In this document: positions 29,236 through 40,676 of the stretch, in pieces
How the letters are laid out: every line of letters begins with the position of its first letter
Position numbering within the stretch: the stretch's first letter is position 1
Origin: VRUE01 sp963708115
Lineage (GTDB): Bacteria > Actinomycetota > Thermoleophilia > Solirubrobacterales > 70-9
Length of the DNA stretch: 64,000 nt
Assembly (NCBI GenBank): GCA_963708115.1
Contig: CAVPRX010000001.1
Location: 744,001 to 808,000, forward strand
Direction of reading: 5' to 3'
The notes under the pieces: generated by a model
Seen by the model: the letters and a program-made list of their open reading frames with translations, nothing else
Told to the model about the DNA's origin: nothing
Database searches by the model: none
Translations under genes and position numbers: made by a program

Positions 29236-31080
29236 TCAGTCTTCCGTCAGGGGATCACGGTCTTCGACTTCCGGCTCGAACTGCTCGGAGTCCTCGGTCG
29301 AGTGACCTTCGTCGACATCGCGTTGCACAGCCTTGCCCATGGCGGTCTCGATGAGCTGACAGAGGCGCTCACGACGATCGGCGAAGAACGTACTGAAGTC
29401 GTCTTCTCGCAGTGGGGCAGGCGAGATCAGGTGACTTTTGAGCAGGCCGTCAAGCTGAGCCGGAGGAATCTGTGCTTTGGTCTCGAGCGCCGCCAGATAC
29501 TTCGACGGTGCGGAGCCCCCGATGGTTCGGTTGGTTCGGGCCGAGATCGCGGTCTTATTGACGATGCTCTCGCGGTGCTCGTCGTTGATGCCGTGCGTAC
29601 CGCACCAATGCTTCGGAAAGATGTGGTGGATGTCGGTGCTCAGGCTTGCATATTGAACCTTGTCGAGTGCCTTGTCTTCCATCCAGTCACGCGCCGCATT
29701 GGCGAGCAGGAGCGAGTAGATGCCCTTGTACGCGGCAGCGTTGCGGGTCCGCAAGGAGTGCAGGCGAGACTCGACGAAGGCGGCGTCCTGGATCGTCCGC
29801 GGGACGTCTGCACCGTCCTTTCCGTTGGCCCACGCCGGGACCTGCTCGAGATCGCGCACGAAGCGCGTCTCGATCGCGGCGCCATAGAGCTCACCGAGGA
29901 TGCCCGACCAGAACCAGCGAACGATCTGCTTGCGCGGCCCCAGTAGGTCGGCGTCGGCTCCCATCACGGCCCTGATCGCGACAAGCGGCACCAGCTGCTT
30001 TGGATAGGGCAGAAACCTGGGTTCGAAGATGTGGCGGTCGGCAAGGAAGTCGGCCGCCCAGAGAAACGCCTCGCGCAGCGGGTCAGCCCACTCGAGGTAC
30101 TCCTCGAGAGTCAGCTTCAGCACGTCCTCCCGCTTGGCGGAGATGCCCACCGGTTTTGCGCTCGTGTCCGCGAGGTTTCGCTTCCGGGTCGCCAGTAGCG
30201 TCACTGCCTGGAGGAAGTCGGTGTTTTCGATCCCGGCCAAAATCGGGCGGTCGGCAAAGACCCCCTCGGTCTTCTGCCAGTCGTCGTTGAGGCGGAAGTC
30301 GGTGCCGTGCTGGTCGTAGTGCTTCTTGTCGCCGGCGTACGTCGCGGTCAGCAACTCGAAGACATTGAGTGCGAGCCCGCCGGTATTCACCTTCTCGAAG
30401 ACGGTGGCGACGGCGGACTTGCTGGTCTCGGTATCGAGCTCGATGGCCGGGATGTTGTAGGTCCTCGCCGGCTGGATGACCAACGAGTTGAACGCCTTCG
30501 CTTTATCGGGATCGGCCAACTCGAACAGCCATGACAGCACCTCGTCCGAGAACAGCAGACTGACTGGGAAGTACCCGTGCTCGCGCTCCTTCGCCGGCGT
30601 GGAGACGTCGAGCTCGATGTCTTTGTTGAAGTTCGTGCGCACCACGCCGTCGGCCGGGAGCGAACGGACAGCGTCGTCGATCCGGTCCTCTCCCTCGAGC
30701 GCCACGGCGATGTCGACGTAATACCTGCGAGTCAGCTTCTTCCCGCGGCCATCCATCGTGGAGACGAGCCCCTCACCGCTCAGTGCCTGGGTCAGCGAAG
30801 TGAGCCGCTGCTGACCGTCGAGCAGCAGTTTTTCCGGCTCGACCCCAGCGGGTATGCCGGCTCCCTCGATCGGTTTCGGCTTGAAGCGAACCTGGTCGCT
30901 GCCCGTCTTCAGCAGCATCACGACCCCGAGAGGATGGCCGCGCAAGACGGTCACGAGCAGGGCGCGGATCCGCTCGTCCTCCCACTTGTAACTGCGCTGG
31001 AAGTCGGGAAGCTGGATCTTGCCGCTGGTCGTCCAGGCGAGGTACTCGGAGAGCTCGTAGAGCGGCGCCTGGAATCCCAT
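29236..31080 (-). CDS. DUF262/DUF1524 protein, GmrSD-like restriction endonuclease
   Basis: The 614-residue protein has an N-terminal DUF262 domain with LPDFQRSYKW at 24-33 and the diagnostic LDGQQRLTSL at 87-96. The C-terminal DUF1524 HNH-type nuclease domain is centred on DIHHIFPKHW near residue 484. This is the single-chain layout of type IV GmrSD enzymes, which use nucleotide binding by the first domain to control cutting of modified DNA by the second. It lies between the methylase and the DUF499 ATPase genes with 1-2 bp gaps, so it belongs to that system rather than acting alone. The frame is intact. Confidence 0.88.
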   Translation of the reverse strand: MGFQAPLYELSEYLAWTTSGKIQLPDFQRSYKWEDERIRALLVTVLRGHPLGVVMLLKTGSDQVRFKPKPIEGAGIPAGVEPEKLLLDGQQRLTSLTQALSGEGLVSTMDGRGKKLTRRYYVDIAVALEGEDRIDDAVRSLPADGVVRTNFNKDIELDVSTPAKEREHGYFPVSLLFSDEVLSWLFELADPDKAKAFNSLVIQPARTYNIPAIELDTETSKSAVATVFEKVNTGGLALNVFELLTATYAGDKKHYDQHGTDFRLNDDWQKTEGVFADRPILAGIENTDFLQAVTLLATRKRNLADTSAKPVGISAKREDVLKLTLEEYLEWADPLREAFLWAADFLADRHIFEPRFLPYPKQLVPLVAIRAVMGADADLLGPRKQIVRWFWSGILGELYGAAIETRFVRDLEQVPAWANGKDGADVPRTIQDAAFVESRLHSLRTRNAAAYKGIYSLLLANAARDWMEDKALDKVQYASLSTDIHHIFPKHWCGTHGINDEHRESIVNKTAISARTNRTIGGSAPSKYLAALETKAQIPPAQLDGLLKSHLISPAPLREDDFSTFFADRRERLCQLIETAMGKAVQRDVDEGHSTEDSEQFEPEVEDRDPLTED

Positions 31081-31082
31081 GC

Positions 31083-33921
31083 TCAGTCGCCCTCGAAGTC
31101 GAAGCTACCTTGCACGGTCTGAGCGACGGCGCCATCCCGTGCCGCATCGGCGATCTCCGGCCAGGAGGTCGCAAGGGTGTTGAAGGCGAGCGCGTCTTTC
31201 GTCCAACCGTTCTTCTCGGCCAGCGAGAAGAGCAGGAACGCCAGCTCTTTTACGAGGTCCGGGTCGACCGGGCCCTCCGCGCGTGAGCCGGCTGCGGCAA
31301 GAAGCGCCGCGGCGTCGGCAATGCCGCCGCGCTCGAGCGCGGCGATCATGTGATGGAGGATCTCCCAGGCGCTGATCTGCTCATCCAGGGTCGGGTCGTA
31401 CTCGGCCGGCAAGGCGGATGGCTTCAGCAGCGTCACCTTGCCCGCGGCGCTGGTCAGGATCCCGCCCCGATCCATCGCCTCGACCGTCGTGTTGCGGGCG
31501 TTGGCGAGGTTGTTGGCATCGCCGAACTTGCCGGTCCCAAAGCCGTGCTGGCGGTACCAGGCGATCGCGAACCGCGTCGGCGCATCGAAGTCCCCCTCCT
31601 GCTCGTTGAGGACCTGATCGAGGATCTCGTTGATCCGCGCCAGCGCCGAGCGCACCGACATCGGTGAGCCGTCGGCCTCGATCACCGAGGCATAGCGCGA
31701 GAAGACCGCCATACCCGGCCCGATCGCGGCCTGGGGCAGGTCGACCGGAGCGATCCGGCCCTGCTGGAGCTCGCGCAGCGCACCGGGCAGCTCGGCCTGG
31801 AGCGCAGCGATGAAACCGCGACGGTCGGTGGTTGGGGCATCGTCTGGACGAGGGCGGAGGGCGAGGATGATTGAGGAGGCGAGGGCGTTGGTGCCGACAC
31901 TAATCATGCGCCCACTTCGCTCGCTCCTGTTCGGCCAGGTCGCCGTGATCGCCCAACCACCCCTAATCATGCTGTCGAGCAACGTCTCCCAGCCCGACGA
32001 ACTAGTTCCGTCGCCAGAAGTGTCCGACTGCTTGAACGCATACCAGACAGTAATCGGATAGTCCGAGTTTGCCTCCTGCCGCGCGCGGGCGAACACCTTA
32101 CGAAAGCCATCCTCGAAGAACTGCTTTGCTCCGTCCTTGCCGTCATGGCGATATGGGTTGGCCACGAGCTCTTCGGCCTTAGGGACCAGCATCGTGCCAA
32201 GCAGTTCGGGGTGTACGTCTCGCAGCGAACGCCTAAGCCAAACATAGAAGAAATCCGACAGGTCTGAGTAGCCAATGTTGTCGTAATACGGCGGATCGGT
32301 TGCCAACAAAAGGCCGCCAGTGCCGCGGCGAGCGGCATCCGCCAGACCTACATGGGCCTCAGGCCCGCTAGCTGGAAGAGCTTCGACCCCGGAGACGATC
32401 CAGTCAAGGTGACCAGAGATGTTGCCAACGGAGTTCGAAAATGGATTGATCTCCACAAAGTCCCAAACCATGGGCAACGCCTGCCGGGAAAAAGTATCGC
32501 GCACACCCTCGATCTGAGGAATCCAAGAGCAAATGGACGACAACCAGTCAGCCAACTTGGAGCCTAGGTAGCTCAAATAGGTCACGACGGCGTCTGCGTA
32601 TGCCTCAGCATCGGTTCCCCCGGCGACAAGACGATCTCCGCCCGAAGCGCCGGCAGCAAGAGCATTTTGGAGTACACGCTCCCGCGCCTCCGCGATCAGA
32701 TCACTGATGGTCGTAAGCGTAAGAAGCTGCCGGTCGGTGAAAAGGTCGGCGAACCGCGTCAGCCCATAGGCGGGAGGGGAAAACCAGCGAGGATTCAGGG
32801 CGATGTTGCCCTCCACAGATTCTGCCGGGGCTTGAACCTGCGCAGCGACCAAATCCCCAACTGTGGGCGAGAGATAGAGCCGCTCCCTCTGACCCTTACC
32901 GACGACGGTCATCAACAACTGGCCAAGTTTTCCTGCCAGCGCCTCCTGACGAACATGATCCACACTCGCCAAGCCCCCACACGCCACGCACTTTGCGCCG
33001 CGCCGGCCAGACATCGTCCCATCATCTTCTTTGCTCGGCGCGCCATCCAGATCATGTCCAATCTCGAACTCGACGCGCTTGCCACTTGGATGCTTTGCGT
33101 CGGCGATGACGTGCGGAATGACGTACGCCTCCTTGCCCTTCTTCTTGCCCAGCCACCACGATCTGACCAGCGGCATCTCGATCCCGCAAGCCGGGTTCGG
33201 GCAGGTCACGGTTCGCGCCCAGATCCAGGCGATCACCGTCGCCTCGGTGCCGTCGGGCAGCGTCGCCTTCGGATAGTGCTTCCCGATGCGCTTCTCGGCC
33301 TCGTCGCGCATCCACTCGCCGTAGGCGCGGACGTCGGCGGCCAGCCCCGCGGCGCCCTTCCAGCCGGCCGATCTCGGACTCGGCCAGGCCGGGAAACACC
33401 GGCGGTCGGTCGGCGAACTTCGGTGGGATCTCGATCAGCGCCTTGTTGATCAGCACCGCGACCGGGTTGAGGTCGGAGGCATGCGCCTCGAGCCCGAGGC
33501 GCTGCGCCTCGAGCGGGATCGTGCCGCCGCCCGCGAACGGGTCGAGGATCGGCGGCGGGTTGCCGTCCGTCGACTTGAGGATCTCCTCGTGCGCTTCGGC
33601 GAGCAGCCGCTCGTCGCGGATGTTCTCCCAGACGACGAGCCGCTCGATGATGCCGTGCAGCCGCTCGCGCTCACGGCGCTGGTCCTCCTCGGTTGGGAAT
33701 CGGTCGGGATGCGAGCTGACGGATCGTCGACGAGCTGGGCGAACAGGACTGCCCGAGCGGCCGCCAGCGGCCGGCGTGCCCACCACAGGTGCAGCGTCGG
33801 CGGGGTGCCCCTTTGGCGGAACGGACTTCTCGCGCGCAGACTCGCGGTTGATGGCCTCCAGCGGCAGCGCCACCTCGATCAGCTTGCGCTTCAGAACGGC
33901 TCCCTCGCCCTTCGCCCACAT
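31083..33921 (-). pseudogene. DUF1156 adenine-specific DNA methylase (frameshifted N-terminus)
   Basis: The 3' three-quarters (31083-33311) is one intact frame. It has zinc-ribbon cysteines (CPNPACG and CVACGG) and the catalytic motif IV DPPYYDNIGYSDL. Upstream, the SAM-binding motif LDPFAGGGTIPLEA near 33530 and the N-terminal LKRKLIEVALPLEAIN are in another frame. The block LHLWWARRPLAAARAVLF near 33760 is in a third. At least three indels are needed to join them. The whole would be a COG1743/DUF1156 DNA methyltransferase, probably marking host DNA. The start is uncertain (ATG at 33921 or near 33894). Confidence 0.8.
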
Positions 33922-36900
33922 CTGTCTCCCAGTCGCCGCGGACGCCGGTGGCGTCGAAGCCGCCGAGCGTCGTAGCCGGCGAACGGGTTATCGAGGTAGC
34001 GAACCTCGTCGTGCTCGGGGCCACGCGGGTCGACGCGGACCAGCGCGAGGCGGTAGCGCGGCGCGGTGTTCATCGCCGTCATCACCTCGTTGTGGGTGAC
34101 GAAGAAGTCCTCGGCGCCGGCGATGCGTGCCTTGACCTCGATGCGGATCGGGTCGCCGCCCGGAACGCGCGAGAGGACGTCGAAGCCGGGGTTGTTGAAC
34201 GCCTGCTCCTCGGGCTCGCGGCCGAGCCTCGGCTCCGTGCGCGAGCACGAGATCGACGCCGCGGCGCTCGACCTCTTTGGTCTCGATTGCGTGCAATGGC
34301 GCCGTCTGCTCGGTCGCTTCGACGTCGTCGAGCGCCGAAACCGGCAGGACGAGCGCGCCGGTGACGACACGCGGCGGCCTGCGCTGACATGCTGCTCCTG
34401 GCGGTCGAGCAGCGCCAGCGCGCTCTGCAGACGCCCTTCGAGGTCGGCCGCCTTGTGCATCAGGCTCGTGTGGCTCTCGCGCGGCTTCTCGCCCGCGCTT
34501 TTCCTTTCGGAGGCCACCATCGCCTCGAGTGACCAGCCGGTTGCTCTCATGCTCGAGGCGCGAGTTCGACCTGTTCGCGGACGCGCTTCAGCTCAGCCGC
34601 ACGGCGCGGCCTGACCTCATCCAGGTAACCGGGCAGCTGGTTGGCGATGATCCAGCTCATCGCCGTGTCCTCTGCGTCCGCGAGCCACGGCAGCCGCGCG
34701 CCCGCTCCACCGCCGGCGTCAGCGGCGCGGCGACGCAGTCGAGGTAGGGCGCCGGGCCGGCGGGTTCGACCCTGCCGTGCTCGTCGACGTAGGCGTAGCC
34801 GAAGCGGCGCGCGACCGACGCGCTCGGTCGCGTCGGCGATCTCCTCGACCACGCCGACGAGGAGCTGCGGCTCCTCGACGTCGGCCGAGACGAGCACGGT
34901 GCCACGCTCGAGCTCCCCGCCGAGCTGCTCGATCGTCTGCTCGATCACAGCGTCGTGCAGCGGGTGGCCGGGCGCGAGCAGCTCGGCGCGAGCTGACCGT
35001 CGTCGAGCGACGTGCCGATGTCGAACGTGACGCGCTCGTAGCGGGTGGCGATCGGCCGCTGGCGCGACTGGCGCAGCTGCGCCGGGACGTTGGTGATCTC
35101 GAAGCGGCCGCTGCTCGCGCCGCGACATCGTGCCGCCAAGCCGACGTGAAGGCCTCCCGGAACGCGCGCTCGATGTAGTGGGGCTGCAGGCGCCGGGCGC
35201 GTGCCTCGTCCATCTGCGCACGGAGCTCCGCGATGTCGGCCTCGCGGCAGACGCGTCGGTGGCGAGCGCGCGCTCGTCGAGCAGCTCCTCGAGACCGTGG
35301 GCGACGCGTTCGTCGATGACCTGCTCCATCCGCGCCCGCACCTCGGGCTGCTCGCCGTAGCGGATCGCCTCGAGCAGCAGCGTCGCGCAGCGGCGTCTCC
35401 TCGAACGCGGCGCCGAGCACGTCGAAGACCTTGCCGCCGTAGGCCTTGCGCTGCTCCTCGATCTTCGCCAGCAGGCGCAGGAAGACCTCGCCCTCGCGCG
35501 TGTCGTCGGCGACGAGGTTCCAGAGGCGGCAGACCTCGGTCTGGCCGATGCGGTGGATGCGGCCGAAGCGCTGCTCGATGCGGTTCGGGTTCCACGGCAG
35601 GTCGTAGTTGACCATCAGGTGCGCGGCCTGGAGGTTGAGGCCCTCGCCGGCCGCGTCGGTGGCGAGCAGGACCTGACAGTCCGTGTTGTGGGTGAACTCC
35701 TCGGTGATCGCGCCGCCGCTCGCTGCGCCGCACGCCGCCGTGGATCGTGCCGACCGCCTCCGGCCGGCCGAGCAGCGCGCCGATCCGGCGGGCGAGGTAG
35801 TCCAGCGTGTCGCGGTGCTCGGTGAAGATGATCAGCTTGCGCGGCGGCTCGTCCGTCCGCGGGCGTCAGCATCTCGTCCTCGAGGATCGTGCGCAGCTCC
35901 GACCACTTGCGATCGGTCTCGGACGCGCGCACCCGCTTGGCGTGCTCGATCAGCCGCGCCAGGTCGGCGAGCTCGATGTCGAGCTCCTCCACGGTCCGCG
36001 CCGCGGTCGCCGCGTCGACGAGCTCCTCCTCGATCGTCCTCGAGCTCGTCGGCGGAGAACTCGTCGTCGTCGATCTCGCACGAGGTCGACAGAGAGATCG
36101 TCCAGCGGCTCGGCGACCCCTTCTCCGTCGATCAGCTGCTGCTTGCGACGTTCGAGCCGATCGGCACGGCGCACGAGCGAGCGGTAGATCGCTTCGGGAC
36201 TGGATGCCAGACGGCGCTGGAGGACCGTGAGCGCGAAGCCGACCGTGTTCCGGCGCTTGCCGTCGAGCTTGGCGGCGCGGTTCATCCCCTCGCGGACGTA
36301 GTCGGTGACCTGCTCGTAGAGGTCGCTGCTCGAGCTCGGTCAGCTCGTAGGGAACCGTCTCGGCGATCCGCTCGGGGAACAGCGGCTTGCCCTCGAAGGT
36401 GAGCAGGTCCTCCTTGACCATGCGGCGCATGATGCCCGAGGTGTCGGCGCGGTGAACGCCCTCGACGGTACTTGCCCTCGAAGCGGTCGCGGTCGAGCAG
36501 CGTGAGGAAGAGCTGGAAGTCCTCCTCCTTGCCCGTGTGCGGGGTGGCCGTCATCAGCAGCAGGTGGCGCGTGATGTCGGCCGAGCAGCTCGCCGAGCTG
36601 GAAGCGCTTGGTCTTCTCGAGCTTGCCGCCGAAGTAGTGGGCGCCCATCCGGTGGGCCTCGTCGACGACCACCAGGTCCCACTCGGTCTGCTCCAGCTCC
36701 GCGACGAGCTCCTCGTTGCGAGCGAGCTGGTCCATCCGCGCGATCAGGAAGCGGGTGCTCGCTCGAAGGCGGAGCGCGCCGAACGCGCGTCTCGATCAGC
36801 TCGGGGTCGAGGATGTCGAAGCGCAAGCCCGAACTTCAGGAACAGCTCGTCCTGCCACTGCTCGACGAGCCCGCCGGGGGCGACGATCAGGCAGCGCTCG

Positions 36901-37352
36901 ACGTCCTCGCGCAGCATCAGCTCCTTGATGTAGAGGCCGGCCATGATCGTCTTGCCGGCGCCCGGGTCGTCGGCGAGCAGGAAGCGCAGCGGCGTGCGCG
37001 GCAGCAGCTCGCCGTAGACGGCCCGGATCTGGTGGGGCAGCGGCTGGATATCGCTCGTGGTGACCGCGAGCATCGGGTCGAACAGACCGGCGAGCTTGAT
37101 GCGCTGGGCCTCGGCGACGAGCTTGAAGCTCGTCGCGTCCGCGTCGAAGGGACGGGCAACGCGCTCGACGAGGCTGAGCTCAGCCTCGTCGGCACGGCTC
37201 AGCACACGCTCGCCTAGCGAGCCGTCGGGGCGGCGAAAAACGAGCTGCGCCGCATCGCCGCCGTGCATCACGACTGAGACAACCTCGACCGGCACTCCGG
37301 GGATGACTCCGTGCAGGCGCTGCTGCGCGGATAGTTCTTCAAGTAATGACAT
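33891..37352 (-). pseudogene. SNF2-family helicase with DUF3883 C-terminus (many frameshifts)
   Basis: The gene starts MSLLEELSAQQRLHGVIPG at 37352. It shows SNF2 motifs in order but in shifting frames: the Walker A-type DDPGAGKTIMAG near 36960, VVVDEAHRM near 36670, MTATPHTGKEEDF near 36540 and QRFGRIHRIGQ near 35560. A DUF3883-type tail (NPGFDVLSRVPGG...IEVKARIAGAEDFFVTHNE) lies near 34150. More than a dozen indels are needed to restore about 1150 residues. It would translocate along DNA as the first gene of the defence operon. No large part is missing, which favours sequence error over old decay. Confidence 0.75.
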
Positions 37353-37463
37353 GGATTGCGAGCAGAAGGTATCCGGTCGATCCGCAGTCTCGCACGAGAG
37401 CACCCTCGAGCTCTACGGCCGGTCGACCTGATCCTCGGCGCATCCCCCGGTTCTGCGATCCTG

Positions 37464-38210
37464 ATGATGATGGACGGCGAGGAAGACAGGCAACCGCAAG
37501 AGTCTGTCGACGGCGCCAAGCTAGCTCGCCAGGCTGGCATCGTTGCCGCCCTCGGCGTAATCCTCGGATTCGTCTACACGGTGGTTCACGACGGGCTGCC
37601 GAAGTCAGCCGGGAACATCGTCTTCGCTGACATCCTATTCGTCGTCCTGCTTATTGCGTTCGTGCTTTTCCTCAACCATCACTTGGTGACCGAAAGTCGG
37701 CGTACCTATATGCATGAAGTGAGATCTCTTTCACTGTTTGCGGTCGTCACCTTTGCGGTTATCGCAGGCGTCCTGACAGGCCTCGACGCACCCACCCAGG
37801 ACTTAGCGTCAGCAAGCGGGTCCAGCGCGTACGCCACGCGACTGCAGAAGGAGATCCAAAGACTCCGGAAGGCAGGCGCGCTTGCCTACCCTGACGGCTC
37901 CGCTACCCGCAAGGCCTACTCGCAAGAAGCCCACCGCCTGGGTGAGCTCTATGGCCAGGTGAGCTCTGACCTCCCCACGCCAGGGACGAACGCCGGGGAC
38001 CGCGCCGCGCCGCGCCGCCTGGTCGCCCAACTTGCGGCCGTCAGCCGGGCATACGAACATCTCGGCAGGATCACGGCGCAGCGCTCTGCCACCGCGGCCG
38101 AGATCGACACTGCACGGGATCGCGTGCAGGCCGCGATGAGGGGGGTCCGTGCTGCCGAGAAAGAGCTCGAAAACCGCGGCTATCGCATTGTCTTTACGGG
38201 CAACAACTGA
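37464..38210 (+). CDS. Membrane protein with three N-terminal TM segments and a helical tail
   Basis: The protein has 248 residues from the ATG at 37464, the first of three consecutive ATG codons. Hydrophobic segments lie at about 18-40, 50-70 and 85-105. A long, mostly helical, Arg/Glu-rich region of about 130 residues follows (ATRLQKEIQRLRKAG, AAEIDTARDRVQAAM) and may form a coiled coil. I do not recognise a family. It is transcribed divergently from the helicase gene, so a link to the defence operon is possible but unsupported. Confidence 0.65.
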   Translation: MMMDGEEDRQPQESVDGAKLARQAGIVAALGVILGFVYTVVHDGLPKSAGNIVFADILFVVLLIAFVLFLNHHLVTESRRTYMHEVRSLSLFAVVTFAVIAGVLTGLDAPTQDLASASGSSAYATRLQKEIQRLRKAGALAYPDGSATRKAYSQEAHRLGELYGQVSSDLPTPGTNAGDRAAPRRLVAQLAAVSRAYEHLGRITAQRSATAAEIDTARDRVQAAMRGVRAAEKELENRGYRIVFTGNN

Positions 38211-38252
38211 TTCGCAAGAGCCCGCCGAAGACTCCTAGGTAAGATTTGGGTA

Positions 38253-39878
38253 ATGGCGGGGTTTTTTCTCAGGGGACTCATGACTCTGTGCGCGACGGTC
38301 GGCTCCCTGCTTGCCGTGTTCCTCCTCTTCGCGGTCTTCGCCCCTGCGTCCTCGGCCGCGCCCCCGATCAACGACGACTACGCCGACCGCCTTCCGCTCC
38401 AGCTTGGCTTCGCCGACACGCGATCCAACGTCGAAGCCACCGTCGAGCCGGAAGAGTCGCTGACGGTCGGAGACCCTCAGGGTCTCGGATGCAACAAAGA
38501 AGGTGTCCCGGCGACTGGGTCCGTTCAGACGAGTGGCACCATGTGGTGGGAATTCACTGGCACCGGCGAACCGATCACGGTCTCGACGCTCTCCTCAACC
38601 TTCGACACCGTCCTCGCTGTCTACGAGGTGCAAGGCGGAGCGCTTGTCGCCTGCAACGACGACCTCCAGGCACAGGATCCGACCAGACCGATCTTGGAGT
38701 ACCGCCTCGCCTCCGAGGTGCTGCTCGACTCGGTGGCCGGCCGGCACTACGCAGTTCAGGTGGGGAATTGCGTGCCGGCCGAAAAATGCGGCAAAGAAAC
38801 GGGCAACGTCACCCTGCGGGTCTCGAAACCGCCGCCGAACGACGATCGCGGCTCGGCTACGCCGATTGCCGCCGGGGCCCCTCACGTCGCGACCAGCAAT
38901 GGCGCGACGATCGAGCCCGACGAGGTCACTGCCTGCGGTGAAGAGCAATATGCCAAGACGGTCTGGTTCCGATACACCGCACCAGCGATCGGCACCGCTG
39001 CATTCTCAGCCGCCGGGTTCGACACCCTGCTCGCCGTTTACCGGGGAGACTCGAAAGTGCCGCTCGGCTGCAACGACGATCTGATCGAAGGTCAGTTCGG
39101 CGGCTCACGCTGGCCGATGATCCAGCCCCCTGAGCCCGCGGTCAATGTGACCCCCGGCGCCTACCTGATCCAAGTCGGGGGCTTCTATGACGTTGGCTTC
39201 TCGACCGTCGCCGCGCGCAACGGCCCGCTCACCGTCCAGGTCGAATTCACCCCCGACCTGGATCTCGATGACGACGGGGTCAACAACGAACGCGATTGCG
39301 ACGAAACCAACCCGTCGATCAGGCCGGGCGTGCCAGAGGTGCCAAACAATGACGTCGACGAGAACTGCGACGGGTTCAAAGCCTACGACCGCGATGGGGA
39401 CGGTGTCCTCGCCCCGCCTCTTGGCAACGATTGCCGTGACGACTACCCGTCGATCCGGCCGGGAGCGCCCGAGATCCGCGGAAACCGGATCGACGAGAAT
39501 TGCGACACCGAAACCCCGGACTTTCTCATCCTCCCGACCAGCGTCTCCCTTGACGTCAAACGCCGCGAAAGCGGTGGCCCGCTCACTTGGATCGTCGACT
39601 TCAACCTGACTCACGTCCAGGACGACACCCATGTGGAAATCCGCTGCCTTGGCGGTAATTGCCCCTACCCGATGAGGACCTATCGGATCGGCAATCCCAG
39701 GGGTGCCTTGAAGCTACCCGCCGGCTTCCCGCTCGCGGCGGGAGAACAGCTGATCGTGCGGACGACCAAGGAAGGCTGGGTCGGCCACGAACAGACCTTC
39801 CGGATCCGGCGCGACAAGAAAAAGCCGCTTGCCCGTACCCACTGCCTCAACCCGGACGGGGGACGGCGTCCGTGCTGA
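38253..39878 (+). CDS. Secreted protein with two MopE-type metal-binding motifs
   Basis: This is a 541-residue exported protein with a signal peptide of about 36 residues. Two homologous beta-rich domains (about 37-195 and 196-330) each contain FDTxLAVY followed by CNDD. Then two tandem MopE-like motifs follow, DxDxDGV...DCDETNPSIRPGVPE...DENCDG at about 333-375 and a second copy to about 417. These bind calcium or copper in related proteins. The C-terminal domain has three cysteines. It is likely a cell-surface protein. The next gene overlaps its stop. Confidence 0.75.
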   Translation: MAGFFLRGLMTLCATVGSLLAVFLLFAVFAPASSAAPPINDDYADRLPLQLGFADTRSNVEATVEPEESLTVGDPQGLGCNKEGVPATGSVQTSGTMWWEFTGTGEPITVSTLSSTFDTVLAVYEVQGGALVACNDDLQAQDPTRPILEYRLASEVLLDSVAGRHYAVQVGNCVPAEKCGKETGNVTLRVSKPPPNDDRGSATPIAAGAPHVATSNGATIEPDEVTACGEEQYAKTVWFRYTAPAIGTAAFSAAGFDTLLAVYRGDSKVPLGCNDDLIEGQFGGSRWPMIQPPEPAVNVTPGAYLIQVGGFYDVGFSTVAARNGPLTVQVEFTPDLDLDDDGVNNERDCDETNPSIRPGVPEVPNNDVDENCDGFKAYDRDGDGVLAPPLGNDCRDDYPSIRPGAPEIRGNRIDENCDTETPDFLILPTSVSLDVKRRESGGPLTWIVDFNLTHVQDDTHVEIRCLGGNCPYPMRTYRIGNPRGALKLPAGFPLAAGEQLIVRTTKEGWVGHEQTFRIRRDKKKPLARTHCLNPDGGRRPC

Positions 39879-40279
39879 GTAAATCGAACTTGGTCGCCGG
39901 CGCCGGCATCCTCGCCGCCGGCGTCGCCTGCTTCTTTGGGTCGAAAGTCCTGACTGACAGCCTCTATGGCAACCCCTCGACGCCCGAGAATCCCCGACCG
40001 CGAATCGTCGGCATCGCCGCCACCCCAACCCCACCCCCGCCCGCCTGGCCACCTCGCAAGAAGTCCCACTCCCCCGCCGGAGAATCCACGGACTCAGACC
40101 AGACGGAAGCGCCCCCGACCGACTCGGGCGGCCCGGAAGTCAACGGGCCCACCGAATCCGGCTCGGCCACCAAGCCGCCTACGCCACCAGCTCCCAACCC
40201 GCACCCCGCACCCCCAGACGAATCCAGCGGCCCTCAAAGCGGCTCAGGCTGGGAAGAAGAAGAACGGGTCGGTGGCTGA
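39872..40279 (+). CDS. Proline-rich membrane-anchored hypothetical protein
   Basis: The protein has 135 residues from the GTG at 39872, which overlaps the preceding stop by 7 nt. A single hydrophobic segment near the start (LVAGAGILAAGVACFF) is followed by a long Pro/Ser/Glu-rich low-complexity tail. It could be a membrane-anchored companion of the upstream surface protein. No homologous family is recognised. Confidence rests on coupling and on the membrane segment. Confidence 0.5.
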   Translation: MLSKSNLVAGAGILAAGVACFFGSKVLTDSLYGNPSTPENPRPRIVGIAATPTPPPPAWPPRKKSHSPAGESTDSDQTEAPPTDSGGPEVNGPTESGSATKPPTPPAPNPHPAPPDESSGPQSGSGWEEEERVGG

Positions 40280-40402
40280 GCCAATCACTGAGATCCTCAG
40301 CCGCTCTTGGGATTCGCAGAACCGGAAACTGGAGCACGCAGTCGCGAACGGGGATCAAACCCGAGCTCTGCTGGATGCGGATCGCCGCTTCCTGCCTACC
40401 GT

Positions 40403-40676
40403 CTAATCGAGACCGCTCGCAATCGAGACGCCGGGGAGCTCGTCAAAGCCTCTCTGGTCGAAGCTCACGACCTGCCGCTCCCGGGCTCGTGCCGTCGCAG
40501 CGATGATGAGGTCATGGGCGCCGCGCGGCGTTCCTGACCGCCGGATGTGTGTGAGCAGAGCGGCATGCGCCTCGGCCACATCGAGGTCATATGTCTCAAT
40601 CGAGACGGCGTCGAGAACCCCGGTGACGAAGCGCTCACGGTTTTCCCGCCTGCGCCCTTTCGCCAGCTGAACCCCA
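40403..40676 (-). pseudogene. C-terminal remnant of a PIN-domain (VapC-like) toxin
   Basis: A minus-strand frame without a usable start reads GVQLAKGRRRENRERF, then YDLDVAEAHAALLTHIRRSG, GAHDLIIAATARARER and SFDQRGFDELPGV, ending with TAG at 40403. These are the second half of a VapC ribonuclease, including the conserved Asp of GAHDLIIAATA and the Asp of SFDQRGF. The N-terminal half with the first catalytic Asp is missing. Its 5' edge falls inside the metalloprotease frame, whose last 50 or so codons are out-of-frame PIN sequence. Confidence 0.7.

Noticed and set aside
33891..37352. Programmed frameshifting in the helicase gene
   Set aside because: More than a dozen shifts in both directions without a common slippery site cannot be programmed.
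40284..40406. Plus-strand frame following the Pro-rich gene
   Set aside because: It is short, has no start or ribosome-binding site, and overlaps the end of the PIN remnant.
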